This document shows positions 17,431 to 26,735 of a stretch of 64,000 bases of DNA, one piece after another. A program made the position numbers and the translations under genes. How positions within the stretch are numbered: the first letter of the stretch is position 1; the number at the start of each line of letters is the position of its first letter. The notes below the pieces were generated by a model, which was given only the letters and a program-made list of their open reading frames with translations, made no database searches and had not been told where the DNA came from. Source of the stretch: [Leptolyngbya] sp. JSC-1 (GTDB taxonomy: Bacteria > Cyanobacteriota > Cyanobacteriia > Elainellales > Elainellaceae); the NCBI GenBank assembly GCA_000733415.1, contig KL662191.1, positions 1,873,029 to 1,937,028 on the forward strand. The letters are read 5' to 3'.

Positions 17431-17657
17431 GATTCAGCAATATCCTGTAACGTTTTCAACTATAGGAGAGCCGTTCGCGCCTTCTAGGTAGGATTAACAA
17501 AAACTTCAGACTTGTATATGGCAGGCTGATCAGTCAGAAGGGCCGAATACAGGAGCCGGGAGTCAGAACATTGCCTTCCTGCACCAGCGAGTTTGCCTGT
17601 TGATGCTCCGCTAACCGTTGCCCTACAGCAAATCCCACTCCTGACTCCTGGCTTCTT

Positions 17658-19289
17658 CTAAAGCGCTTCCGGCTCTTGACCCGACACCACCGGAGCCACC
17701 TTCTTCAGCTTTAGCTCTGGGTGCTCGCCTTCCACCTGCTGACAATTCCACTCATTGCGAAACAGCAGCACCGGACGGCCCCAGCTATCTTTAACGGCAA
17801 CCGTGTTGAATAAACGGCCTACCTTTTGCAGGGCTTCCCAACCGCCTTCCACCCAACGAGCAACGCTATAGGGCAGCGGATCGAGCAGAGTTTCGACACC
17901 ATATTCATTCTGCAAGCGGAACTGCACCACCTCAAACTGAAGCTGACCCACCGCCGCCAAGATTGGATCCCGCTTCGATTCGTCGGCAGAGTACATGATT
18001 TGTACCGCTCCTTCTTCGCGCAGTTCATTCACCCCCTTGCGGAATTGCTTGAACTTTGAGGGGTTAGGATTGCGCAAATAGGCAAACAGCTCTGGCGAGA
18101 ACATGGGAATGCCTTCGTACTCCAGCTTTTGGCCGTTATAAATCGTATCGCCAATTGCAAATACACCAGGGTTATTCAAGCCAATCACGTCACCTGGATA
18201 GGCTTCGGCTAAGGATTCCCGATCCTGACCAAACAGTTTTTGGGGATGAGAGAGCCGCACGGTTTTGCCGGAGCGGGCGTGGTTCACCACCATATCCTTC
18301 TCGAACTTGCCGGAGCAGACGCGGATAAAGGCAATTCGGTCCCGATGTTTGGGGTCCATATTGGCTTGCAGCTTGAAGACAAACCCCGAAAAGTCTGGAT
18401 GGGTTGGCTGAATTTCGCCAATCGTGCTGCGGCGAGATGCGGGTTTCAGCGCATAGTCGAGAAAAGCAGTCAAGAACAGCTCGACACCAAAATTGGTCAT
18501 GGCGCTACCAAAGAAAACCGGCGTCATTTTGCCTTGATGAATCAAATCCAGATCAAACTCGGCCCCAACGCCATCGAGCAGCTCTAGATCTTCTTTGAGC
18601 TTGTAGTACAGATCCTGCTCTAACAGTTCTTCGATCCGCGGATCGCCCAAATCAATTACCGTATCAGCCGCTTCCCGGCTACCGTGGGCCGACCGCTCAA
18701 ACAAATGAATCTGCCGCTGGCGGCGGTCGAATACTCCTTTAAACCGATCGCCCATGCCAATCGGCCAGTTGACCGCATAGGTCTGCAAACCCAACTCTTG
18801 CTCGATCTCGTCCATCAACTCAAACGGATCGCGTCCGGGTCGGTCCAGCTTGTTGAAGAAGGTGAAGATGGGAATCCCCCGCATCCGGCAGACTTCAAAC
18901 AGCTTGCGGGTCTGTGGCTCTAGACCTTTGGCTGCATCTTCCAGCATCACGGCATTATCAGCCGCCGCTAGGGTGCGATAGGTGTCTTCACTAAAGTCTT
19001 GGTGGCCGGGAGTGTCGAGCAGGTTGATCCAGTAGCCGTCGTATTGAAATTGCAGCACGGTTGAGGTGATCGAAATGCCCCGCTGCTGTTCCATAGCCAT
19101 CCAGTCGGAGGTAGCATGCCGCTGTGCCCGTCGCGCTTTCACTGCCCCAGCTTCGTGAATTGCACCTCCATAGAGCAGCAGTTTTTCCGTCAGCGTTGTT
19201 TTACCTGCGTCTGGGTGAGAAATAATGGCAAAATTGCGTCGCTTTTCTACCGCAGATTGCAATTCAGTTTCGAGTTCATCAGTAGGCAT
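17658..19289 (-). CDS. prfC: Peptide chain release factor 3
   Basis: Translational GTPase that recycles RF1/RF2 from the ribosome after termination. The 543-residue product has the G1 motif ISHPDAGKTTLTEKLLLYGG (about residues 23-42), G3 DTPGHQDFSEDTYR near 93 and G4 FFNKLDRPGRD near 144. RF3-specific elements are the EQQRGISITSTV switch and the C-terminal QLQFEVVQFRLQNEYGVE. Length is normal and the start at 19289 is the only sensible Met. prfB, encoding RF2, is 1.6 kb away, so two termination factors are close, though on opposite strands. Confidence 0.96.
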   Translation of the reverse strand: MPTDELETELQSAVEKRRNFAIISHPDAGKTTLTEKLLLYGGAIHEAGAVKARRAQRHATSDWMAMEQQRGISITSTVLQFQYDGYWINLLDTPGHQDFSEDTYRTLAAADNAVMLEDAAKGLEPQTRKLFEVCRMRGIPIFTFFNKLDRPGRDPFELMDEIEQELGLQTYAVNWPIGMGDRFKGVFDRRQRQIHLFERSAHGSREAADTVIDLGDPRIEELLEQDLYYKLKEDLELLDGVGAEFDLDLIHQGKMTPVFFGSAMTNFGVELFLTAFLDYALKPASRRSTIGEIQPTHPDFSGFVFKLQANMDPKHRDRIAFIRVCSGKFEKDMVVNHARSGKTVRLSHPQKLFGQDRESLAEAYPGDVIGLNNPGVFAIGDTIYNGQKLEYEGIPMFSPELFAYLRNPNPSKFKQFRKGVNELREEGAVQIMYSADESKRDPILAAVGQLQFEVVQFRLQNEYGVETLLDPLPYSVARWVEGGWEALQKVGRLFNTVAVKDSWGRPVLLFRNEWNCQQVEGEHPELKLKKVAPVVSGQEPEAL

Positions 19290-19451
19290 GAAAATTTATC
19301 AACCTGCTCAATTCGGCATGGCTCAACTTTATCTTCCAGCATAGCGAGAAATGCATAATTGGCTATCTCCTCTGGCTAGGGTTTCTTGGTTCCCACGGTT
19401 TAGTTGCAATGTGGGAATGCTAAGAAAATCAACAAACCTAAGGAGAACATC

Positions 19452-19673
19452 ATGGATTTATTTGACAAGGTTTTTGGAGTGCAAAGCTAGGTGCAGGAAA
19501 CCTTTAACCCAGCGGAAGCATTTGCCGCTATCTGCCTATCGGCGATTGCTTCGGATGGCTATTTGGCCGATGAAGAACTAGATGTCTTAAACCAGCTCTA
19601 TCGCGCGCTGGAAATCAACGACACATTGGCCCTAAAAATCGTGGAAGTGATGATGATTAAGAATCGAGGTTAA
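19452..19673 (+). pseudogene. Truncated TerB-like gene with in-frame stop
   Basis: An ATG frame (MDLFDKVFGVQS) runs from 19452 to an in-frame TAG at 19488-19490. It then continues with VQETFNPAEAFAAICLSAIA, DGYLADEELDVLNQL and a stop at 19671-19673. The acidic helix pattern with GYLADEE resembles the start of cyanobacterial TerB-domain (tellurite-resistance-like) proteins, which normally exceed 130 residues. The gene is therefore both interrupted and shortened. A 60-residue product could still start at GTG 19491. AGGAGAA precedes the ATG, so the original start signal survives. Confidence 0.6.
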
Positions 19674-19977
19674 TCGAGGTCAATAGCAGGTCTGGGGGCA
19701 GGAGGCAGAAGTAGGGTCCGCCGCAAGATAACAGTCAGTGGATTCTCAACGGACACCCTCATCATGAAGTTAAGAGCCATTCTGGTTTTAGCTCCTGACT
19801 TCTGACTTCTAACTTCTAACTTCTAACTTCTAACTCCTGACTTCTGACTTCTGACTCCTATCTTCGCTTGTGAGCCAGCCCATCCCGCGCTATGGTTTGT
19901 TATGAACAGTGTTGATTGATACTGAAATTAATTGATGCTGGGTTTGGTGCTAGATAGTCGCTAGAGGGCTAACTGCT
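19674..19977. repeat. Spacer with heptamer array TGACTTC/TAACTTC
   Basis: A run of about nine seven-base units lies at 19793-19858, alternating TGACTTC and TAACTTC with CTGACTC variants. It lies between the broken TerB-like gene and the superoxide dismutase gene. The rest of the 304 bases shows no gene. Related but shorter GGAGTCAG/CTGACTCC strings form an imperfect inverted repeat at 17550-17650. Confidence 0.8.
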
Positions 19978-20736
19978 ATGGTTTGCAATCGTCGTCAGTT
20001 TCTTTCACTGCTGGGTGCAACAACGGGTGCCGCGGCGCTGGGTGTGATCGGGTTGAGGCCGGAGGGTGCCAGTGCGGCTGGGTTGGCTGGGCTATTTGGC
20101 ACCAAAGTAGCGCAGGGGGATACCTTTACGCTGCCGCCTCTTCCTTACGATTACAACGCCCTCGAGCCGTACATTGATGCAGAGACAATGCAGTTCCACC
20201 ATGACAAGCATCATGCGGCCTATGTAAAGAACCTGAATGCAGCCGTCAATCAATACCCTGACCTGAAGCTGCTGACTGCCGAAGAACTCATGCGTCAAAT
20301 CAATACCGTTCCCGAAGCGATTCGCCAAACCGTGATCAATAATGGCGGCGGCCATGTCAATCACTCGATGTTCTGGGAAATTATGAGTCCGAATGGCGGC
20401 GGTGAACCGACTGGACCTGTGGCGGCGGCCATTGCAGAGACCTTTGGCAGCTTTGATGCCTTCAAAAAAGCGTTTAATGAAGCCGGAACAAAACGATTTG
20501 GTAGCGGTTGGGCCTGGTTGGTGATGATGCCCGACGGCAGACTACAAGTCACCAGTACCGCTAATCAGGACAGCCCACTCATGCAGGGGCTTTATCCGGT
20601 TATGGGCAATGATATCTGGGAGCATGCCTACTACCTGAAGTACCGCAACAAACGCGATGAGTATCTCAATGCCTGGTGGAATGTAGTCAACTGGGAGGAA
20701 GTAAACCGGCGGTATGAACAGGCCATCACTGCTTGA
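19978..20736 (+). CDS. sodA: Exported Fe/Mn superoxide dismutase
   Basis: 252-residue superoxide dismutase that removes superoxide outside the cytoplasm. The N-terminus has a Tat-like signal: NRRQFLSLLG, then a hydrophobic AATTGAAALGVIGL region and a likely cleavage in ASAAG (about residue 34). The catalytic domain starts at TLPPLPYDYNALEPYID. Metal ligands fit FHHDKHHAAYV, GGHVNHSMFWEIM, and the C-terminal NDIWEHAYYLKYRNKRDEY pair. GGGHVNHSMFW and GSGWAWLVM favour the Mn type over the Fe type, but the metal cannot be set from sequence alone. Other exported antioxidant enzymes (MsrA, MsrB) are in this window. Confidence 0.92.
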   Translation: MVCNRRQFLSLLGATTGAAALGVIGLRPEGASAAGLAGLFGTKVAQGDTFTLPPLPYDYNALEPYIDAETMQFHHDKHHAAYVKNLNAAVNQYPDLKLLTAEELMRQINTVPEAIRQTVINNGGGHVNHSMFWEIMSPNGGGEPTGPVAAAIAETFGSFDAFKKAFNEAGTKRFGSGWAWLVMMPDGRLQVTSTANQDSPLMQGLYPVMGNDIWEHAYYLKYRNKRDEYLNAWWNVVNWEEVNRRYEQAITA

Positions 20737-20851
20737 GCTAGAGTAGAGACTAGTAGGAGCAAAGCCTTCACTGCTTTTACCTCGTTTTAGCAGGTATTTT
20801 GGATACTTAGCCCTAAAATTACAGAACAAATTCATACGCCTACATTCCCTT

Positions 20852-21977
20852 ATGCTTGAAGCTCTCGAAATTAAGCGCGAAGTTGAAGAATTGACGAGTC
20901 GCCTGGGGAAAACCCAGGACTATCTTTGACGTACCGGCCCTGACTGCCAAGATTCAAGATCTAGAGCAAATTGCCTCTCAGCCCGACTTCTGGGATAACC
21001 AAACCAAGGCTCAGCAAACGCTGCAAGAGCTGAACGACTTGAAATCCCACTTGGAGCAAATCGATCGCTGGCAGTCGAGCTTAGACGATACAAAAGCGAT
21101 TCTGGAACTGCTGGAACTGGAGGCTGACGAAGCCCTGCTGCAAGAAGCCCAAACTAACGTCAATCTCCTGAGTCGAGAACTCGATCAGTGGGAGCTACAG
21201 CAGCTTCTGTCTGGTCCCTACGATCAGCATGGCGCGGTTGTCACGATTACGGCGGGGGCGGGCGGTACTGATGCCCAGGATTGGGCTGAAATGCTGCTGC
21301 GCATGTATACTCGCTGGGCCGAGGCGCATCGCTACAAAGTGCACCTATCTGACTTGTCAGAAGGCGATGAGGCTGGAATTAAATCGGCTACGCTGGAAGT
21401 GGAGGGCAAGTATGCCTATGGCTATCTCAAAGTCGAAAAGGGCACCCATCGTCTGGTCCGCATTTCTCCCTTTAACGCCAACGGCAAGCGGCAAACTAGC
21501 TTTGCAGGCATAGAGGTGATGCCAATCTTGGATGAATCAATCGAGCTAGAGATTCCCGATAAGGATCTTGAGATCACCACTACCCGTTCTGGCGGTAAAG
21601 GTGGGCAAAACGTCAACAAGGTGGAAACGGCGGTTCTAGTGAAACACCTGCCTACGGGCATCATGGTGCGCTGCACCGAAGAACGCTCCCAGTTGCAAAA
21701 CAAAGAGAAAGCCCTAGCTCGCCTGAAAGCCAAACTGCTGGTGATTGCGCAAGAGCAACGCGCCAAAGAAATTGCCGATATCCGGGGCGACATCGTAGAA
21801 GCAGCTTGGGGCAACCAGATCCGCAACTATGTGTTCCATCCCTACCAGCTCGTCAAAGATCTGCGTACCGGCACCGAGACTACTGCTATTACCGATGTAA
21901 TGAACGGCGATCTAGATCAATTTATTGAAAGCTGTTTGCGTCAGGAGAATCAGCTTGTAGAGAGCAGCAGCGTTTAA
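20852..21977 (+). CDS. prfB: Peptide chain release factor 2, programmed +1 frameshift
   Basis: Class I release factor recognising UAA and UGA. Frame one runs 25 codons from ATG 20852 (MLEALEIKREVEEL...) to TGA at 20927-20929. The slip site TATCTTTGAC matches the classic RF2 recoding site, where CTT slips so that GAC is read and translation continues as DVPALTAKIQDLEQ. AGGA (20916-20919) a few bases before the slip codon can act as the internal Shine-Dalgarno. Downstream the protein carries RSGGKGGQNVNKVETAV with the catalytic GGQ. The product is about 374 residues. Low RF2 favours slippage, giving autoregulation. Simple ORF callers start wrongly at 21039. Confidence 0.95.
20918..20931 (+). 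promoter_or_regulatory. RF2 recoding site
   Basis: The slip sequence CTTTGAC (20924-20930) has UGA as codon 26, the same position as in E. coli prfB. The upstream purine element is AGGA rather than the stronger AGGGGG, so slippage efficiency may differ. Confidence 0.9.
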
Positions 21978-22136
21978 GTATTGGAAACTCCACCTAAAAC
22001 TCAAAAAACTTAAATCACACTCGATGATTTGCTCTCGAGCTGGGGCTTGACGAAGGCGGCTGAGGGCAATTTCTTTATGGGAGTGTGTTCAATTGTTACA
22101 GTGAAAGTAGCTTAAACTTAAATTTGTGTGAACTGA

Positions 22137-22355
22137 ATGAGTTCAAATTCTGCTATGAGTCAATCTTCACCGATTCCAGAAGCCTCTGCCCCGCCCGCAG
22201 CAAATGCACCTACGGCTCCTACCCGGCCTCCCAGTTTTGTCAAGTTGGCGATGCGCAACATGGTCCGCAAGCGCGGCAAGTCGCTGTATCATTTCGGCTT
22301 GACCGTAGTCGGATTGCTAACCGTTTTGGTGGGTCTAGCCTACCTGACGCGCTGA
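22137..22355 (+). CDS. DUF3285 single-helix membrane protein
   Basis: 72-residue protein. A Pro/Ala-rich N-terminus (about 30 residues) is followed by FVKLAMRNMVRKRGKSLYHFG and one transmembrane helix LTVVGLLTVLVGLAYLTR at the C-terminus. This matches the cyanobacterial DUF3285 family, which is commonly found next to prfB and ybeY as here. Function unknown. An alternative start at 22155 (MSQSSP) would remove six residues. It ends 12 bases before ybeY and is probably co-transcribed with it. Confidence 0.78.
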   Translation: MSSNSAMSQSSPIPEASAPPAANAPTAPTRPPSFVKLAMRNMVRKRGKSLYHFGLTVVGLLTVLVGLAYLTR

Positions 22356-22367
22356 AGGAGTCGCTGC

Positions 22368-22967
22368 ATGGCAACCGGCCCGATACAAGTCGAAGTCTAT
22401 GTCGAGGATTATTTCTTTGGCGATGGGGCATCGAGTGATGGACAAAATTCCATCGAGATTGTCCAAACTCTGGTCAAAGAGGCAGTTGAAACGGCTCCAG
22501 CCCCACCGATTGAATTGGCCACATGGGAAAGCTGGTTTCGGTCATGGCTAGAGGCGCTGCAACCCGATTTGGCCAGTAAACAAGCCTATGAGCTGAGCTT
22601 GCGGTTAACCGATGATGCGGAAATCCAACAGCTTAATGCGCAGTATCGCCAGAAAGACCAGCCTACTGATGTGTTAGCTTTTGCAGCCCTAGAAACAGAG
22701 CTGCCGCTGCCAGAATTAGTCGAATCGGAACCCCTGTATCTAGGTGATGTGGTGATCTCCGTAGAGACGGCTCAGATCCAGGCTCAACAGCATGGTCATT
22801 CGTTAGAGCAAGAGTTGGCTTGGCTGGCGGCTCATGCGTTGCTACATCTACTGGGGTGGGATCATCCGGATGAAACCAGTCTGCGCCGCATGTTACAACA
22901 GCAGGAGTTTTTGCTACAGACGATCGGCCTCAGCAGCGGATATTATCAAGAGGAATTGCTAGCTTAG
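22368..22967 (+). CDS. ybeY: Endoribonuclease YbeY
   Basis: Zinc-dependent endoribonuclease needed for 16S rRNA 3'-end maturation and ribosome quality control. The zinc motif HALLHLLGWDH (HxxxHxxGxDH, about residues 151-161) is intact. RLTDDAEIQQLNAQYRQKDQPTDVLAF (quoted in parts: RLTDDAEIQQLN and YRQKDQPTDVLAF) is the other family signature. The N-terminus before residue 60 is longer than in many bacteria, as is usual in cyanobacteria. In most cyanobacteria ybeY is followed by dgkA and a trpG-like gene, and the same order holds here. Confidence 0.94.
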   Translation: MATGPIQVEVYVEDYFFGDGASSDGQNSIEIVQTLVKEAVETAPAPPIELATWESWFRSWLEALQPDLASKQAYELSLRLTDDAEIQQLNAQYRQKDQPTDVLAFAALETELPLPELVESEPLYLGDVVISVETAQIQAQQHGHSLEQELAWLAAHALLHLLGWDHPDETSLRRMLQQQEFLLQTIGLSSGYYQEELLA

Positions 22968-23176
22968 CCGTTGGTAGCTGCAAAACTAGCCTTAAAATCG
23001 GACTAATTGTCCACTTAGCATTTCTATTTTCTGGTTGATAAACTTTCAATGAATTCGTTTCTAGCTGTGGCAACATTACTTTAGTCTGGACTAGTCCACC
23101 TTTAGTCCGTGAGTCCCCGATGATGAGTATCCCGCTTTCTTCACCTGTTCGCTTTGTTGGCTAACGAGTACGACTC

Positions 23177-23638
23177 ATGACCCAAGAACTCTCAACCGAG
23201 ACTCCGCCGCTCCGCCCTGTTGCGCCTCCCAATTCGCCAAACCGAACCTTGTCGTGGCGCGTTGCCTCCAACTTATTTGTGAGCTTCAGATATGCCTGGA
23301 CGGGCGTTAGTTATACCTTTCAGACACAGCGCAACTTTCGAATTCATGTCGTGGTGGGTCTGGTGGCGATTGGGTTAAGTATCTTTTTGCATCTGAGTCG
23401 GGTAGAAATTGCCATTATTGGCTTAACTACAGGAGCCGTCCTGACGATGGAACTGCTCAACACCGCGCTTGAGTCAGTTGTAGACTTGACGGTGCGTCAG
23501 ACTTATCATGAGCTTGCCAAAATTGCTAAAGACTGTGCCGCCGGAGCCGTGCTGATTTCTGCCTTGGCAGCGGTCTTAGTTGCGGGTTCTTTACTACTGC
23601 CACCCTTGATTCAAACAGTTTTGAGTTTTAAGTTTTGA
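23177..23638 (+). CDS. dgkA: Diacylglycerol kinase family protein
   Basis: 153-residue integral membrane kinase of the DgkA/undecaprenol kinase family, which phosphorylates diacylglycerol or undecaprenol. After a 30-residue cytosolic tail, FRYAWTGVSYTFQTQRNFRIH leads into three hydrophobic helices. The catalytic segment MELLNTALESVVDL (about residues 93-106) is intact. The start at ATG 23177 is the only sensible one. The gene lies 209 bases after ybeY, in the conserved ybeY-dgkA-trpG order. Confidence 0.9.
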   Translation: MTQELSTETPPLRPVAPPNSPNRTLSWRVASNLFVSFRYAWTGVSYTFQTQRNFRIHVVVGLVAIGLSIFLHLSRVEIAIIGLTTGAVLTMELLNTALESVVDLTVRQTYHELAKIAKDCAAGAVLISALAAVLVAGSLLLPPLIQTVLSFKF

Positions 23639-23805
23639 GTTGAAACAGCCGGGTGATGATAATTTTGAGTGTTGAATTCTAAGTTTTGAGTTGAAACAGC
23701 CGAAACCGTGGATTTAGAAGCACTTAAACATCTGAACTGACAAATCTCAAGGCTTATAATTTCTAATTCAAAACTTCTTCAACCCCTAACTCAAAACTTA
23801 AGCAA
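23625..23805. repeat. AAGTTTTGAGTT-type repeats between dgkA and trpG
   Basis: Several copies of a string close to GTTTTGAGTTTTAAGTTTTGAG lie at 23618-23640 and 23668-23700, two of them followed by GAAACAGCCG. Reverse-oriented copies (TTCAAAACTTCTTC, CTCAAAACTTAAGC) lie at 23766-23803. The element reaches the dgkA stop codon and comes within about ten bases of the trpG start. Same family as at 4206 and 49450. Confidence 0.7.
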
Positions 23806-23814
23806 AACTTTTCA

Positions 23815-24414
23815 ATGATTCTCGTCATCGATAACTACGATAGCTTTACCTACAACCTAGTGCAGTACTTGGGTGAATTGGGTCAGGAAATCCCGATTGC
23901 GGCTGAGGTGCAGGTTTACCGTAACGACAAGATTACGTTAGAGGAAATTCGGCGGTTGCAGCCGGATGCGATTGTGATTTCGCCGGGGCCGGGGCGTCCG
24001 GAGGATTCGGGGGTGTCGCTGGCCGTGATTGAGCAACTCGGACCGACTGTGCCGGTGTTAGGCGTCTGCTTGGGGCATCAGGCGATCGGTCAGGTGTTTG
24101 GCGGCAAAATTACGAGCGCGGCTGAGCTGATGCATGGCAAAACCTCTCCAGTGCAGCATACCAGTGCTGGGGTCTTTGCTGGCTTGGAGAGTCCGCTGAC
24201 GGCCACCCGCTACCACAGTTTGGTAATCGACCGCGACACTTGCCCCGATATTCTGGAAATTACCGCCTGGGTGGAAGATGGCACGATTATGGGTGTGCGG
24301 CATCGAGATTATCCCCACATTCAGGGCGTTCAATTTCATCCAGAAAGCGTACTGACTCAATCAGGCAAACAGCTTTTAAGAAACTTTCTGTTGGAAGTCA
24401 GCCAACGACGTTAG
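23815..24414 (+). CDS. trpG: Anthranilate/aminodeoxychorismate synthase glutamine amidotransferase
   Basis: Class I glutamine amidotransferase of 199 residues that supplies ammonia to TrpE or PabB. The N-terminus ILVIDNYDSFTYNLVQYLGE is the TrpG/PabA hallmark. The nucleophile Cys lies in VLGVCLGHQAIG (about residue 84), and the His-Glu dyad is in VQFHPESVL near residue 173. The same protein may serve folate and tryptophan synthesis. No trpE or pabB partner is in the window. The gene is downstream of dgkA, as in many cyanobacteria. Confidence 0.9.
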   Translation: MILVIDNYDSFTYNLVQYLGELGQEIPIAAEVQVYRNDKITLEEIRRLQPDAIVISPGPGRPEDSGVSLAVIEQLGPTVPVLGVCLGHQAIGQVFGGKITSAAELMHGKTSPVQHTSAGVFAGLESPLTATRYHSLVIDRDTCPDILEITAWVEDGTIMGVRHRDYPHIQGVQFHPESVLTQSGKQLLRNFLLEVSQRR

Positions 24415-24558
24415 CAAAAACTAGCAGCTATCGAACTCCAGAAGACCTAGATTCAGTGCTGCGCATTCTGCTTCAGCAGGCTACTCATTCAGCCATGACA
24501 CAGGATGCAGGCGTCTAAGCTGACTTGCTCACCCACCAAAGAGAATTTTCATCGCTGA

Positions 24559-24867
24559 ATGCCCGCAGACAGGGTAGAGTTTTTTGTTGATGGTGAATTT
24601 GTCTGGCAGTAGGAATCAGACCGGAGCAAGCAGCCTCGCCTTCGTGGGAGGATGTGACAATTCGGCAGGATTCTGGCACTTTCGCGGGTGGAAATCGACA
24701 ACTATCGGGTAGGGTTTACCTATCACGTTATTCGGCCAGATCTGAACCAGTTTCCAACGGGTGCTCGAATGAATCGAGTGCGCGAGTGGTTTCAAGACAT
24801 CTGGATTGGCATGGTAATAATTCCTGGTCAAACATTCCAGATTGCCTTGGCTGAAGGCGAAGCGTGA
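24559..24867 (+). pseudogene. Decayed coding remnant
   Basis: Protein-like fragments occur in different frames between trpG and the metallo-hydrolase gene. First MPADRVEFFVDGEFVWQ then TAG (24559-24612); next SWEDVTIRQDSG in a second frame; then a 59-codon frame from GTG 24688 reading VEIDNYRVGFTYHVIRPDL, then NQFPTGARMNRVREWF and ending LAEGEA-stop at 24867. The pattern suggests one gene broken by a stop and frameshifts. I do not recognise the family. The stretch before it (24415-24558) holds another orphan frame, RTPEDLDSVLRILLQQA, just after the trpG stop. Confidence 0.5.
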
Positions 24868-24895
24868 AATTCAATCAAAAGGATGTGAGGAGACG

Positions 24896-25660
24896 ATGAA
24901 ACGACGGCAGTTTGTACAATACACAGGGGCAGGCTTATTGGCGGGTTTAGGGTTGAGCTTGGTGGATCGGCTGCCGGCTCAGGCTCAATCAGGAGCGGTC
25001 AGCATTCAATATCTGGGCCATACCTGCTTTTTGTTCACGGGCGATGGACGGCGGATTCTGGTCAATCCCTTTCGTCCGGTTGGCTGTACCGCGGGCTATT
25101 CTGCGCCTCAGGTTGGAGCCGATTTGGTGATGATTAGCAGCCGCTTGCTGGACGAAGGAGCCGTGGAAGGGCTGCCGGGAAATCCGCGAATTTTGTTTGA
25201 ACCGGGCGTGTATGACGTGAATGGGCTACAGGTGAACGGCATCGCCATGGATCACGATGATGTCGGCGGACGGCGGTTTGGCACCAACGTGGCCTGGAGA
25301 TGGGTTCAGGGCGGGGTGAATATCCTGCATTTGGGCGGTGCGGCGGCTCCGATCACGACTGAGCAGCAGATTTTGATGGGGCGTCCGGATGTGCTGCTGG
25401 TTCCCGTCGGCAATGGTCCCAAAGCTTTTATGCCCGAAGAAGCCCAAGCTGCGATTCAGTTGCTCAATCCTAAACTGGTGATTCCGACCCACTTCCGCAC
25501 AGCCGCTGCTGATGCTGCAACTTGCGATATTCTACCCATCGATAACTTCTTGGCCTTGATGGGCGGTACTCCGGTGCAGCAGGTAGGCAATTCGATTAGC
25601 GTTGCTCCAGGCGATTTACCAGGCAGCACCCAGATTCGCGTCATGAGCTATGCTGGATGA
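24896..25660 (+). CDS. Exported metallo-beta-lactamase-fold protein
   Basis: 254-residue MBL-fold protein with a Tat-like signal (MKRRQFVQYTGAGLLAGLGL, likely cleavage after PAQAQ). The core SIQYLGHTCFLFTGDGRRIL and VNPFRP, then DLVMISSRLLDEGAV and IPTHFR are typical of the UlaG-like/L-ascorbate lactonase branch. The usual HxHxDH motif is not seen; only part of the metal site (YLGHTCF, MDHDDVGG, PTHFR) can be made out, so activity is uncertain. The start at 24896 follows GAGGAG; an upstream in-frame start at 24842 would add 18 unlikely residues. Confidence 0.75.
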   Translation: MKRRQFVQYTGAGLLAGLGLSLVDRLPAQAQSGAVSIQYLGHTCFLFTGDGRRILVNPFRPVGCTAGYSAPQVGADLVMISSRLLDEGAVEGLPGNPRILFEPGVYDVNGLQVNGIAMDHDDVGGRRFGTNVAWRWVQGGVNILHLGGAAAPITTEQQILMGRPDVLLVPVGNGPKAFMPEEAQAAIQLLNPKLVIPTHFRTAAADAATCDILPIDNFLALMGGTPVQQVGNSISVAPGDLPGSTQIRVMSYAG

Positions 25661-25850
25661 GGTTTCGTAGGGTTCTAAACGGCGAATCGGCATAGCCTTC
25701 ACTGGCATCTCGAAAGACTCGATCAATTTCCCGCCAGTGAGCAACTGGTAAGCAACGCTCTGGCGGGTCAAAGGTTTTGTCCTGCGATTGACGCTAATTT
25801 TATATGAACTTGAGCCTGCAAGAATTTTAGCCAGATTAATTAGAAATTAA

Positions 25851-26646
25851 TTAGAGATCGAGCAGCTCTGGATCAATTCCTAGGGCCTCTAATTGACTTG
25901 GATTGATGGCTCGCAATTTTTCTACCAACTGCTGCCGCTTCTGTTTCTCTGCTTCGGCTCGCTGTCGTTCTTGTTCGGCACGTTCGTCACCTGTGAGCAG
26001 CAAATTTCCTTGCCGATCCCACCAGCGCAACCAGGGTAGTTCGATGTTTTGGTAGCGGCCCTGCCAGATGCCCAATTCTACTCCCATCGGCGAAATCGGA
26101 TACCGTCCCTCAGCGTTGGGCGTCATGCGTTGATAGGTATTGTCTAACAGGTGGTAAACCTCGACTTGCGCGTTTTCGGCTTCATAGATGGCGTAGTAGG
26201 GCACGCGGATTGCCTGCTCATAGACCCAAAATCTACCGACTCGATTGATTCCCTGGGCCGGAGGCGTTCGGTCGCGTTCTTCCGAACCATCGCCAGAGAC
26301 AAATTCGATCACGATCAAGGGAGCCACATACTCTTTCCAAAGCACATAGGAGCGACGAGGCTGTCCGTCTAGCGTGGGTGGCACATTCGGCACATAGAAC
26401 CAAATCTGGAGCTACAGCTCCGCGCTCAGGAGGATCGGTCAACCGCCAGTAGATGCCAGAATCTTGGCCGATGCAGAACTGACCGTCAGGATGGAGGGCC
26501 TGTAGCGTAGGATAGATCGAATCAGTCAGTAAGACACTCTCAGGGTGCTCTTGAAAGTTTTTTACAAACGTTCCATCCGCCTCTGGTAGCTGGGTGTGAT
26601 CGGGCAGAGTCAGCCCAAGTGGCGAAACTGGCACGGTCGAAGTCAT
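25851..26646 (-). pseudogene. Uma2-family (DUF820) nuclease, frameshifted
   Basis: From ATG 26646 the frame reads MTSTVPVSPLGLTLPDHTQL through CIGQDSGIYWRLTDPPERGA to VAPD, then loses sense. The next frame continues as WFYVPNVPPTLDGQPRRSY and IVIEFVSGDGSEERDRTP to the C-terminal coiled coil, ending LGIDPELLDL. Removing one T at about 26402-26404 rejoins the two. The full protein would be about 264 residues of the Uma2 PD-(D/E)XK-like family, which is highly expanded in cyanobacteria and has no firmly known role. Either a true pseudogene or a base-call error. Confidence 0.75.
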
Positions 26647-26735
26647 GCTCTCACTCCAATTCGCTTGGCTCTATGCTTGGCTCTATTGTAGGTTGGTAAA
26701 AGGCCATTTCCCTTCTCCTTCTTGATTGAGTGACT

